Shown here piece by piece: positions 5,597 to 12,261 of a stretch of DNA of 20,194 nt; positions within the stretch are counted from its first letter, which is position 1, and the number at the start of each line of letters is the position of its first letter. Source of the DNA: a virus; IMG/VR virus record IMGVR_UViG_3300043446_004370, positions 1 to 20,194 of that record. One strand, given 5' to 3'. Both the position numbers and the translations under genes were made by a program. The notes beneath the pieces are model-generated. The model was not told where the DNA came from and ran no database searches. It worked only from the letters and a program-made list of their open reading frames with translations.

Positions 5597-6640
5597 AACT
5601 TCTGGGGGAGATGGTTTGTGCGTGATAGGCAGAGCCGAATGCCCATTGCCACGGTCAACACGCGGTGACCGTATGTGCAGAGCCGGGGTAAGCCGGGTTG
5701 CGTATTCCCATAGGTACAGCAAGACAGTCGCGCCCCGGTTCGCCAGGGTTGCGCTGTCAGCTTCACTGCCTGCCCACTAGACAGCTACTAGCTTCGAAGG
5801 GCTCAGAGCCCGCGCCTGCTAGTGCTCACCTAGGCCCGATGGCTCGGGCTTGGGCTCGGCATCATGCCGCTGCACCTATTCCCCCATACCATCCGGGTCG
5901 GTTAGGGCTGAACACCTATCCCTAGGTGCCCTCCTCTGAGAGGCCCGCACAAGGCGGGTCAGCTTGTCCCTCCGGCGAAGCCAGGATTCAGACGATACGT
6001 AGGCCAGACCGCAGGCAAATCGCCGCCCCTGGTACAGACCCCGGCCCTTACGGGCTCATTGTCCGATACGTCTTCCCTCCAAGCTGGGCAGGCTCACCCG
6101 ATCACGGGCTCGACACTGCGCTCGGCACGGTTGTTGTTCGTAGCAAGATCAGAGCATTACATAGGCAGTTCACGAATAGGACGCGCCGCCGGAGCGGCTG
6201 GCCCGACCCTTCCGGATCGGTGCACCTAACCTAGCACCACTGCCGCGGGATCCGTCAAGCGGACCGGCAACAGAATCGCGAAACCCGCACAAGGTGGGAA
6301 GCGCGATCGGCAGACGGGCGCAGCAAAGCTGCGGGGCCCCATCGGCCAGGGTGTTCGGTTGTCTAGGTGCGGGTGGGCATAGGATGCCCTTGGCGGACCG
6401 CGAGCGGTCCGGGACGCGATCCGCGGCTGGCCACGCTGGCCACCGGTCCCGATCGCTCCGCCAATGTAGCCGACCGTCCGGCCGTCCGGTCAAACTCGCT
6501 TAACATCCAGTCATCTCGGTTGAGACGCAAGGCGAGACTTTTACGCGCGCGAAGGCAAATAGAAGTCGCACCGAGACTCATGAGACTAGGCCCGGGACGG
6601 GCCCCGAAGGGCTGAGGACACCTCCACAGATACAGAAAAA
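5597..6640 (-). ncRNA. Candidate large structured non-coding RNA (about 1 kb)
   Basis: The stretch has no convincing gene: all frames are short, overlapping and of noise-like composition. Hairpins are dense: 5651-5672 (7 bp), 5723-5758 (nested), 5799-5811, 5834-5849, 5913-5928, 5944-5958, 6044-6055, 6203-6220, 6284-6298, 6320-6332, 6375-6389, 6395-6410 and 6601-6612. Read on the minus strand, four loops are canonical RNA tetraloops: GGGA (5919-5922), GUAA (6048-6051), GGAA (6210-6213) and C(UUCG)G (6605-6608). On the plus strand none of the three GNRA loops is GNRA, so the RNA should run leftward. It ends in a terminator at 5566-5596 and starts below an AT-rich, promoter-like patch (6630-6670). 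Giant phage RNAs such as GOLLD or ROOL are known, but membership is not shown. I saw no tRNA. A replication origin is the main alternative. Confidence 0.5.
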
Positions 6641-6663
6641 ATGTATGTATATGTACGGGGTCT

Positions 6664-7041
6664 TCAGCTAATCCGAGCTTTTGTAATTAGACCGTTCACA
6701 ATGTCTGCTCGGGTGCAGTTGCGGGCATCGCACTCGGTGCGTAGCCAAGCGGCGTTCTCGGGGCTGAGTATGACTCGAAGATCCCGTTTGCCTTCTCCTG
6801 CTTTCTTCTCCTTCGCCCGCTGTGCAACTGCGGTGCGCCGCGACGACATTGATTCCCAGCGGTCGTAGGTGCTCTGTTCGATCTGCCCGAGCTCGATGGC
6901 GCGGCGGAGTCGTAACTGCACGGCCTGGCGGGAGACACCCAAGACCTTCGCGACGTCCACCCAACGCACGAACCCGTCGCGCTGGTAGATCACCTCACAC
7001 GTCGCGATCAGTTGGGCGAGGGAAGCGGCGCTTGGAGCCAA
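6664..7041 (-). CDS. Putative DNA-binding regulator with HTH and RHH parts
   Basis: A 125-residue protein. Residues about 22-46 ('DGFVRWVDVAKVLGVSRQAV' and onward) fit a helix-turn-helix. After a charged linker (residues 66-86), residues about 87-122 ('RDLRVILSPENAAWLRTECD' then 'RADIVNGLITKA') have the strand-helix-helix pattern of a ribbon-helix-helix (CopG/Arc-like) domain. Two DNA-binding modules in one small protein are uncommon. The start TTG 7041 is uncertain, since no Shine-Dalgarno sequence is seen and no ATG is available near the beginning. The gene lies between the sigma factor operon and the putative ncRNA, so it may regulate either; that is an inference. Confidence 0.65.
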   Translation of the reverse strand: MAPSAASLAQLIATCEVIYQRDGFVRWVDVAKVLGVSRQAVQLRLRRAIELGQIEQSTYDRWESMSSRRTAVAQRAKEKKAGEGKRDLRVILSPENAAWLRTECDARNCTRADIVNGLITKARIS

Positions 7042-7061
7042 GGCGGGGTGCGTTGAAGTGA

Positions 7062-7082
7062 GGTCAACCTAGCACAGGCGCC
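7062..7082 (-). promoter_or_regulatory. Recurring TAGGTTGACC motif upstream of the HTH-RHH gene
   Basis: The minus strand reads GCCTGTGCTAGGTTGACC, with TTGACC at 7062-7067, 20 nt upstream of the TTG start at 7041. It matches other copies at 503-515, 2816-2830 and 13352-13367. No good -10 is found at the normal distance, so it may be an operator rather than a -35 box. Confidence 0.3.
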
Positions 7083-7092
7083 GATGGCTCTG

Positions 7093-7287
7093 TCAACCCC
7101 CATCGTCGCTCGCGCTCGGGCCGTGGTACAGGGCTTCCAGCTGGCTGACGAAGTCGACCTCGGTGCCTTCGTAGGGCTCGTAAACCTCCTGCTCCACGAT
7201 GATCCGGGAAATCCGAGGGCTGCGCACCAGCCAGCGCAACAGGCAATGCTCGTACCAGCGCAGGGGCATCAGGGGTTCGCTGCTCAT
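7093..7287 (-). CDS. Small hypothetical protein coupled to the sigma factor
   Basis: A 64-residue protein, 'MSSEPLMPLRWYEHCLLRWLVRSPRISRIIVEQEVY' in outline, then an acidic stretch 'EPYEGTEVDFVSQLEALYHG' and a short disordered tail. Its ATG overlaps the stop of the sigma gene (ATGA at 7284-7287), so the two are probably translated together. A basic helical half and an acidic helical half would suit a protein partner of the sigma factor, such as an anti-sigma or co-activator, but nothing in the sequence proves it. No family recognised. Confidence 0.65.
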   Translation of the reverse strand: MSSEPLMPLRWYEHCLLRWLVRSPRISRIIVEQEVYEPYEGTEVDFVSQLEALYHGPSASDDGG

Positions 7288-8156
7288 GGCGTGTGCCCCT
7301 GCATCCGCAGGAGAAAGCGCAAGCGATTCAACGCTGTGCGCTGCACCTGACCGGCCCGAGAGCGGGAGAATCCCAGCTCTTCAGCGATCTCGCGCAGCGT
7401 GCGGTTCTCAAAGAACACGCCGTGAAGGATCTGGGCTTCGACCTCGGGGAGGCGCTTGAGGGCGGCGGTCACCACCTCGCGGGTGTCGTCTTGGCGTAGG
7501 GCTTCCTCAGGGGACCCGGTTGTCAGCGTGGTATCCGCCGCGATCAGCTCCAGCAGGGCGTTGCCGTCCTCGGTGCAGAGAGTGTCGAGGCTGCGGCAGG
7601 CCGTGGCGGCCTGTAGGTCGAGCATGGCACTGATGCGCTCCGGGGTGGTGGCGCAGTGGTCGGCGATCTCGGTGAAGGATGGTGGGCACCCGTTCACCGC
7701 GGTGTACTCCGAGGTGAAGCGCTGGGCGCGGGCCAGGATCTCGTGCGTGTTGATCGGTAGCCGGATCAGGCGGGCATAGCTGTGGATGGCGCGGGTGATC
7801 GCCTGGCGGATCCACCAATAACTATAGGTTGAGAGGGCGTAACCCCTTGTAGGATCAAAAAGCTCTAAGCCTCGTATTAGACCCATATTGCCTTCTTGAA
7901 TCAAATCGTTTAGGTCTAATCCACGATTTTGATAGCGCTTGGCAATGCTGACAACTAAGCGTAAATTCGTCTGCACCATGATTGTCATTGAGCGCTGGCC
8001 ACGCTTGCGCACTGGCTGGGGTGCGTGAGACCGGCCATCCGGCCAGTGCACCCACTCGTGGATCCTTATGCAATGACGAAGCTGAGCTTCTTTTGTAAGG
8101 ACTGGGTATCTACCTATATCGGTGAGATAGTCCTTAATGCTTATGCTACTTATCAT
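7284..8156 (-). CDS. Phage-encoded sigma-70 family RNA polymerase sigma factor
   Basis: A 290-residue sigma factor that would direct host RNA polymerase to phage promoters. Region 1.2 lies at about 6-35 ('IKDYLTDIGRYPVLT'), region 2 at 62-135 ('NLRLVVSIAKRYQNRGLDL', 'DLIQEGNMGLIRG', 'FDPTRGYALSTYSYWWIRQA'), region 3 at 140-200 and region 4 at 228-284. In region 2.3-2.4, Trp114, Trp115, Gln118 and Thr121 are kept, so -10 recognition should be normal. In the 4.2 recognition helix the usual 'RERVRQIE' is 'RSRAGQVQ' (265-272): positions matching E. coli Glu585 and Arg588 are Ser266 and Gly269. GAGG lies 6 to 7 nt before ATG 8156, which overlaps the HNH stop by 11 nt. The 5' third is much lower in GC than the rest. 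Confidence 0.93.
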   Translation of the reverse strand: MISSISIKDYLTDIGRYPVLTKEAQLRHCIRIHEWVHWPDGRSHAPQPVRKRGQRSMTIMVQTNLRLVVSIAKRYQNRGLDLNDLIQEGNMGLIRGLELFDPTRGYALSTYSYWWIRQAITRAIHSYARLIRLPINTHEILARAQRFTSEYTAVNGCPPSFTEIADHCATTPERISAMLDLQAATACRSLDTLCTEDGNALLELIAADTTLTTGSPEEALRQDDTREVVTAALKRLPEVEAQILHGVFFENRTLREIAEELGFSRSRAGQVQRTALNRLRFLLRMQGHTP

Positions 8157-8709
8157 TTGACACCTCGGGGGCTGGTGCGTCCGAAACGCCGAGGACGCTG
8201 TTGCGATGGGCTATCGCCGCGCAGTGCGCCTCGTAGTCAGAGGAAAAGTACCCAGCAAACATGTACGTACCTTGATTCGGCATTCTCCACTTAGCCATCC
8301 ATTTGTCCTTGTACTTTGTGGCGTATCTATACGGGGACTTTCCTTGCACCCCTTTGTTCATGCAATTTTCGCTTCTTGAGGTCCATCGAAGGTTTTCGAT
8401 GGCGTTATTGCTTTTGTTCCTGTCGACGTGGTCGGCCTCGGTGTCTGTAGGGCCTGGCCATTTGTCGTGGAGTAGCAAGACTATATGGTGGCATCTATAG
8501 CGGTGACCTTGAAGCACTACTTCCCAGTAGCCTAAATTGCTAATTGTGCCTGCAACAGTTCCGACCTTTACGCAATAAGCCGTTGATTCTTTCCATAGAA
8601 GTCCACTAGGACTCCCGGGGTCGTATTGGAAGAAGTGTTCGAGAATTGCTACGTGGATGCGGGAGAGCCTTTTGCGTAGCTGTCCCGCCCTGGTCTGTGG
8701 GTTCACCAT
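8146..8709 (-). CDS. HNH endonuclease with C-terminal AP2-like domain
   Basis: A 187-residue free-standing homing-type endonuclease. The HNH core is at about residues 88-145: 'RYRCHHIVLLLHDKWPGP', 'EADHVDRNKSNNAIENLRW' with the His and Asn typical of the fold, then 'TSRSENCMNKG'. The C-terminus ('SPYRYATKYKDKWMAKWRM', 'GYFSSDYEAHCAAIAHRNSV') matches the AP2-like DNA-binding module that often follows HNH domains in phage nucleases. The frame is open upstream to 9003, but that part is antisense-like noise; ATG 8709 starts where the composition changes. It ends 11 nt inside the sigma factor gene. GC is low. The target could be the adjacent sigma gene, as homing genes often sit next to their cut site. 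Confidence 0.88.
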   Translation of the reverse strand: MVNPQTRAGQLRKRLSRIHVAILEHFFQYDPGSPSGLLWKESTAYCVKVGTVAGTISNLGYWEVVLQGHRYRCHHIVLLLHDKWPGPTDTEADHVDRNKSNNAIENLRWTSRSENCMNKGVQGKSPYRYATKYKDKWMAKWRMPNQGTYMFAGYFSSDYEAHCAAIAHRNSVLGVSDAPAPEVSNDK

Positions 8710-8738
8710 GTCTGATCTGGTCGTCTGGTCATTGTCAA
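8710..8738 (-). promoter_or_regulatory. Possible promoter before the HNH-sigma pair
   Basis: The minus strand reads CCAGTTCTGGTTGACA with TTGACA at 8733-8738, a perfect -35 consensus, overlapping the stop of the upstream gene. After 17 nt comes TCAGAC (8710-8715), a weak -10 that abuts the HNH start at 8709, so a transcript from it would be nearly leaderless or begin inside the gene. A short inverted repeat CTGGT...ACCAG overlaps the site. Confidence 0.3.
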
Positions 8739-9088
8739 CCAGAACTGGATGGGGGAGGGTAAATGGAAGTTGAAGGTTCGGCGGGATGGCGCGTGGCTGG
8801 GATGTCCTGCTGAGCGGGGAGCGCGTCGCCCGAGGGCGGATGGACCTGGAGGATGGGCGCAGCGTGCTCGGGGTCGTGCGGGTGGCCGCAGAACATGGGG
8901 TCACGGTCCGATGTGAGGTGGTCGGCGAGGGCCCACTGGGATCGGATGATCTCCTCGAAGCAGCGCTCCAGGAGCGGGGCGTAGCCGGAGAACTCGAAGG
9001 CACCGTCCGGGCCGTTGCGTAGCTCCCAGCGGTAGTAGCCGTCCTCGGTGGAGCGGATGGTGATGAAGAGGGGGGAGGTGTAGGTCAT
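8735..9088 (-). CDS. Hypothetical protein, N-terminal YegP/DUF1508-like segment
   Basis: A 117-residue protein. Residues about 5-45 ('FITIRSTEDGYYRWELRNGP' then 'FEFSGYAPLLERCFEEIIRS') loosely recall one YegP/DUF1508 repeat, in which a 'DG-YRWxLxxxNG' strand pair precedes a helix; this is a weak resemblance only. The C-terminal third is proline- and serine-rich and probably disordered, with 'CGHPHDPEH' between them. ATG 9088 is preferred to 9139, because the latter lies inside the preceding HNH gene, whose stop is at 9099-9101. No clear ribosome-binding site. The two flanking genes are both HNH nucleases, so this one is bracketed by mobile DNA. Confidence 0.6.
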   Translation of the reverse strand: MTYTSPLFITIRSTEDGYYRWELRNGPDGAFEFSGYAPLLERCFEEIIRSQWALADHLTSDRDPMFCGHPHDPEHAAPILQVHPPSGDALPAQQDIPATRHPAEPSTSIYPPPSSSG

Positions 9089-9098
9089 GGGGCTTTGA

Positions 9099-9635
9099 TT
9101 ATGTGAGCCATGCCCACGACTTTCGATTGCGGATTTCACTCACTGTCGGCTGGCTAATTTGATACTGAGCTGCAACCACTGCTAGCGGGGCTGAAGACGC
9201 CCGTATTTCTCGGACTATTTCTTCGTCCAGTCTGCACTGTGGATTGCGTGTCCCGCGTAAGTGAGTGCCGTGTCTAACTTTGTCAGCGTGATTGGAGCTG
9301 CGAGTGCCCCATCTAAGATTTGAAGCGTGGTTGTCTGTTCGAACTCCATTGATATGACAGACTTCTTCCCCATCGGCCTGTTCTCTTAAGAATGCTAAAG
9401 CAACTAGGCGATGCACTAGTACTAGTTTCGGACGCCTTCCGGGACGCGATAGGCCCACAAAAAGGTAGCCATTAGAGCATTTGTTTAGCTTGAGCTCTTT
9501 GCCCTTAAAGCACCGTTTTTGCAACCCCCAGCGACTCAGCTGCACGACAGACCGGTCAACAGAACGAACTCTGCCATCTTTTGATACTTGATACATTCCC
9601 TCCCAGCCAGGAATGTCTCTCCACTCGTAGGTCAC
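9099..9635 (-). CDS. HNH endonuclease with NUMOD4 motif
   Basis: A 178-residue homing-type endonuclease. Residues 1-30 ('YEWRDIPGWEGMYQVSKDGR' then 'VRSVDR') are a NUMOD4 motif, a DNA-binding element of phage homing nucleases. The HNH core follows ('LVHRLVALAFL', 'EEVCHINGVRTDNHASNLRW'), then 'GTRSSNHADKVRHG', and a C-terminal HTH-like segment ('EEIVREIRASSAPLAVVAAQ' then 'YQISQPTVSEI') that resembles the tail of the HNH gene at 856-1350. It begins with GTG 9635 overlapping the ThyX stop (GTGA). AGGGAGG lies 8 nt upstream, inside thyX. Long open frames upstream are out-of-frame ThyX. GC is lower than in ThyX. Confidence 0.9.
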   Translation of the reverse strand: MTYEWRDIPGWEGMYQVSKDGRVRSVDRSVVQLSRWGLQKRCFKGKELKLNKCSNGYLFVGLSRPGRRPKLVLVHRLVALAFLREQADGEEVCHINGVRTDNHASNLRWGTRSSNHADKVRHGTHLRGTRNPQCRLDEEIVREIRASSAPLAVVAAQYQISQPTVSEIRNRKSWAWLT

Positions 9636-10351
9636 GGAGCGAGCCTCCCTTTTAGAAGCCTGTTCTTTTCGTACCAGCTGGAGACTTCTGGTGCCCAAGA
9701 CTTGAAGTGGGGCCACATCAACTCGCACAACTTCTGAATTTCGAGCTGCGCATCTCTTTTGAAACGCAAATCCATGAAGTGCATCAGCGCTCGGAGCGAG
9801 AAGCTCACCACGAAGTGCTGTCGGATCGCATAGGGGATGAGATCCCTGGCGTGCTCCTCGGCGAAGCCACGGTCGATCGCGGCCTTGTAGCGGACTGCGG
9901 CGTCCAGGCACTGCGTGTAGTCCACGAAGCGCAGGTCTTCCGTGTACTCGTAGGCGTGGCCTTGGCGATCTCGGTACTTGCCGATGGGGCGGAGGTAGAA
10001 GACCTCCTCGATCTCGCGGGCGCCGGTAGCTGCAGCGCAGATGCGCTGGCCGGTGTACCGGCCGGACTGCACGTCGAAACTCACGCCCACGCGATGGGTG
10101 CGGGCCTGCTGCATCACTGAGTGAGGGAACCAGCCGCAGGCGAACGTGATCGACGGATGTTCCAGCGGTCCGTAGTGGCCGCGCTCGCCGGCAAGGAGGT
10201 GCTTCACCACGAGGGCGCCGGCCTCGGGTTCGCTCGGCGGGTGCTCGGTGAAGACGAACTCCTCGCTGTAGTCCTGGTGCATCGCCCACCAGCACAGGGT
10301 CTGCGGATGCTCGGTGCGGTTCAGCACCTCGACGCGGAAGTAGGGGTCCAT
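9632..10351 (-). CDS. thyX: FAD-dependent thymidylate synthase
   Basis: A 239-residue ThyX, which makes dTMP from dUMP using methylene-tetrahydrofolate, NADPH and FAD. This would feed phage DNA synthesis. The signature is 'RTHRVGVSFDVQSGRYTG' at residues 84-101, and the conserved C-terminal substrate-binding segment is 'SFSLRALMHFMDLRFKRDAQ' (184-202, with Arg187, His191 and Arg196). 'GERGHYGPLEHPSITF' at 55-70 fits the family. The opening 'MDPYFRVEVL...HQDYSEEFV' and the 'THRVGVSFDVQS' form of the signature match the subtype I associate with cyanobacteria and cyanophages. ATG 10351 overlaps the previous stop in TGATG. The frame is open upstream, but that is non-coding shadow. The stop overlaps the GTG of the HNH gene. 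Confidence 0.95.
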   Translation of the reverse strand: MDPYFRVEVLNRTEHPQTLCWWAMHQDYSEEFVFTEHPPSEPEAGALVVKHLLAGERGHYGPLEHPSITFACGWFPHSVMQQARTHRVGVSFDVQSGRYTGQRICAAATGAREIEEVFYLRPIGKYRDRQGHAYEYTEDLRFVDYTQCLDAAVRYKAAIDRGFAEEHARDLIPYAIRQHFVVSFSLRALMHFMDLRFKRDAQLEIQKLCELMWPHFKSWAPEVSSWYEKNRLLKGRLAP

Positions 10352-10581
10352 CAGCCCTTGCGGAAGGTGATCGGTTTCGACGAGCACTCGATCTGAGCGA
10401 CGCGCCAGGCTTTGCCGTCCATATCGAGCACTGTCAGGTGCGGGCAGCCCATCCACAGCTCGCCACCGACGATCTTGTAGGTGCTGTCCAGGGCACGGCC
10501 TCGGATGTAGACGACGTCGCCGAGATGGAAACGCCAGGGAGGTGTCAGGCGGCTATGTGCCTCGGGAAGATGCGCGTTCAT
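10351..10581 (-). CDS. Small hypothetical protein, possibly SH3-like
   Basis: A 76-residue protein with a strand-rich core: 'FHLGDVVYIRGRALDSTYKI', 'GGELWMGCPHLTVLDMDGKA' and 'WRVAQIECSSKPITF'. The 'GDVVYIRG' opening and alternating pattern suggest a small beta barrel such as an SH3-like fold, but the assignment rests on pattern alone. ATG 10581 overlaps the stop of the dNMP kinase-like gene (ATGA), and its stop overlaps the ThyX start (TGATG), so it is embedded in the nucleotide-metabolism operon. No catalytic residues are obvious. Confidence 0.7.
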   Translation of the reverse strand: MNAHLPEAHSRLTPPWRFHLGDVVYIRGRALDSTYKIVGGELWMGCPHLTVLDMDGKAWRVAQIECSSKPITFRKG

Positions 10582-11153
10582 GACGTGAGCTGCGGTGTGG
10601 TGGCATCGATGACGCGGCGGACCGCTTGGTACAGTTCCACGAGGGAGCCGTCGTTGGTCAGGCGGCGGTCGAAGTAGGGGAAGTTGTCCAAACCGCCCTC
10701 GCTGGCGTGGTTGCCACGGCGAGTGGTGCCGGGACGGGTCACCATCCACAGCTCGCCCCCGAGTTCGCGGACAAGCTCCGCTTCGTTGGCGAAGCGCACG
10801 TCGTCGCAGATCACGGGCAGGTCGTTGGCCAGGTAGTAGTCGACGTTGCGCTGCCAGCACTTCAGCCAGACGTCGGGGCTGATGCACTCGCGACCCCACT
10901 CCGTGCCGATCGTGCACAGGAGGTGGCGAGGGCTGACACCGAGCTCGGGGATGATGCGCTCCTTCTTGGAGGGGCCGAACAGCTCGTCTACTTGGTCGTG
11001 GGTATAACCCGTGTGAGCCAGGAAGCTCCGCACCATCGCCTTGAGCGGCCCGGCAAAGCTGACGGTGCGGTAGCCGTAGCTCGTCAGATACGAGGCGACG
11101 CTGGACTTGCCGGACTGCGGAGCGGGGCTGTAAAGACCGATGAGCCGTGCCAT
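10578..11153 (-). CDS. Deoxynucleoside monophosphate kinase-like P-loop protein
   Basis: A 191-residue protein. The P-loop at residues 8-17 reads 'YSPAPQSGKSSV', a nucleotide-binding motif with Ser in place of the usual first Gly, as seen in phage dNMP kinases. Next come 'SFAGPLKAMVRSFLAH' (a dNMP-kinase hallmark) and 'LGVSPRHLLCTIGTEWGREC', where 'R-LL-TIGTEWGR' is also typical, then 'VICDDVRFANEAELVRELGG' with the DDVR motif. It would phosphorylate dNMPs, including dTMP from ThyX downstream. ATG 11153 starts 2 nt after the previous stop. It overlaps the next gene by ATGA. Confidence 0.88.
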   Translation of the reverse strand: MARLIGLYSPAPQSGKSSVASYLTSYGYRTVSFAGPLKAMVRSFLAHTGYTHDQVDELFGPSKKERIIPELGVSPRHLLCTIGTEWGRECISPDVWLKCWQRNVDYYLANDLPVICDDVRFANEAELVRELGGELWMVTRPGTTRRGNHASEGGLDNFPYFDRRLTNDGSLVELYQAVRRVIDATTPQLTS

Positions 11154-11155
11154 GA

Positions 11156-11554
11156 CTACTGGAGAGACTTGAAGAAGGGTTCGAGGATGTCGGGAGAAAG
11201 AACGCCGATGAAGGACAAGTGCATGGCCTGCCCAGCGCGGCGATAGATCTCAGGAGGTGCGCCGCTCTCGGGGTCGCCGAGGATCGACCAGAGGAGATTT
11301 GTCAGCTCTGTTGTGATGCGATCGGCGTTGTCCGGTTCAATGAACAACGACGTGACTGCGGCCAGGGCTTGGGCTGCCAGAAGTTCCGGGTCCAGGCCGA
11401 ACTCGGTGAGTTCTTCCCTTAGGCTGCGCAAGGCGAGGGAGTCAGGGACAAGGACTGCTTCCACGCTGATGTCGCGGGCCATGGCCATCTGGCCGATCAA
11501 GGACCCAGCAAGTGCGTAGGACAGGTAGTCACGCACGGTGGTTGAGCTACTCAC
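11156..11554 (-). CDS. Hypothetical helical phage protein
   Basis: A 132-residue, largely helical protein of unknown function, with 'RDYLSYALAGSLIGQMAMAR' near the N-terminus, 'LRSLREELTEFGLDPELLAA' in the middle and 'AGQAMHLSFIGVLSPDILEP' near the end. The small-residue-rich N-terminal helix could be mildly membrane-seeking, but there is no clear transmembrane segment. It starts with GTG 11554 overlapping the nuclease stop (GTGA). The next start is 2 nt after its stop. Position between the nuclease and the dNMP kinase suggests a role in replication or recombination, which is only context. Confidence 0.68.
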   Translation of the reverse strand: MSSSTTVRDYLSYALAGSLIGQMAMARDISVEAVLVPDSLALRSLREELTEFGLDPELLAAQALAAVTSLFIEPDNADRITTELTNLLWSILGDPESGAPPEIYRRAGQAMHLSFIGVLSPDILEPFFKSLQ

Positions 11555-12261
11555 GCCCTGGCCCCCTTGCGCTGCCGGGCATATGTGAAGCGGCGCAGAC
11601 GAGCCAGGAAGTGCTTGTAAAGCTGCTCCAAGGCCCGGGCATCGAGCGTTTCGATCTGCGGGGGCGAGTCGGCAATGGCCACGACGATCTTGGCCTGGGT
11701 GATGTTCAGGCCGAAGTCGGCGTAGACGTAGTTCGCGGCGGCGGTGTAAGCCGCACACTGCAAGGAGTACTCATAGATCTTGTCCGGCTTGCGCGGACTG
11801 TCCGCAGTCTTCCAATCGCACAAGGTCGGCTGGTCGCCATCCTCGGTGAGGTAGCAGATTGCGTCGAGCGTGCCGGCGAAACCGTCGGGATGCCAGACCG
11901 CACCCTCCAGTAGCAGGGCCTTGTCAATCGTGCCCAAAAAAGGGCGTGTCGACTTCCAGTACGGAGTGGTGGCGATGCTGTACGCGGGTTCTGCACCGTC
12001 GGTCAGCCACCGTTCAATGTTCAGGTGATGGCCGTTACCGCGGAAGCAGGCGAAGCTGCTGATGAAGTCGGCGCGCTCCGCGCCAACCGACTCGCGCCAA
12101 AGCTCAAGGCCGGTGTTGTCGCGGGATCCTGAAAGGATCGTCGTGACGCTGTGCTGGGTGCCGACTGGTGTGGCGTACAGCCGCTCGTCGCCCTCGTGGG
12201 AGCGAACGGGCTCGTACCGCGGCAGAAATGGAATGCGCCCATCAACGAGTGCAGAGGTCAT
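11551..12261 (-). CDS. PD-(D/E)XK nuclease (RecB/Cas4-like exonuclease)
   Basis: A 236-residue nuclease. The active-site motifs are in order: 'RGNGHHLNIERWL' at 74-86 (the His of the RecB-type motif), 'GFAGTLDAICYL' with Asp133, 'PTLCDWKTADS' with Asp149 and Lys151 (the D-x-K core), and 'YSLQCAAYTAA' with Gln168 and Tyr172. This is the arrangement of RecB-like exonucleases, and phage members usually resect DNA ends for recombination or repair. No cysteine cluster is present, so it is not a full iron-sulfur Cas4. ATG 12261 overlaps the XRE gene by 20 nt. The SSB-like gene lies just upstream in the same direction, an arrangement that would suit recombination. Confidence 0.85.
   Translation of the reverse strand: MTSALVDGRIPFLPRYEPVRSHEGDERLYATPVGTQHSVTTILSGSRDNTGLELWRESVGAERADFISSFACFRGNGHHLNIERWLTDGAEPAYSIATTPYWKSTRPFLGTIDKALLLEGAVWHPDGFAGTLDAICYLTEDGDQPTLCDWKTADSPRKPDKIYEYSLQCAAYTAAANYVYADFGLNITQAKIVVAIADSPPQIETLDARALEQLYKHFLARLRRFTYARQRKGARA

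Noticed and set aside
5698-6234. Plus-strand frames at 5698-5925 and 5926-6234
   Set aside because: Composition is noise-like and ribosome-binding sites are lacking. The strand is opposite to the operon, and both are interrupted by hairpins better explained as RNA structure.
5597-6640. tRNA genes or a tmRNA in the gene-free stretch
   Set aside because: I looked for T-arm-like GTTCRAN sequences with flanking stems on both strands. The candidates lacked the conserved A or a proper stem.
5597-6640. Group I intron, or RNase P RNA
   Set aside because: No interrupted gene flanks the stretch, and the conserved cores of these RNAs could not be found by eye. A weak AAATAG-like match is not enough.
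9636-10295. Long upstream extension of the HNH frame, through the thyX region
   Set aside because: This part is an out-of-frame reading of thyX. The NUMOD4 motif begins exactly at GTG 9635, so the extension is not part of the nuclease.
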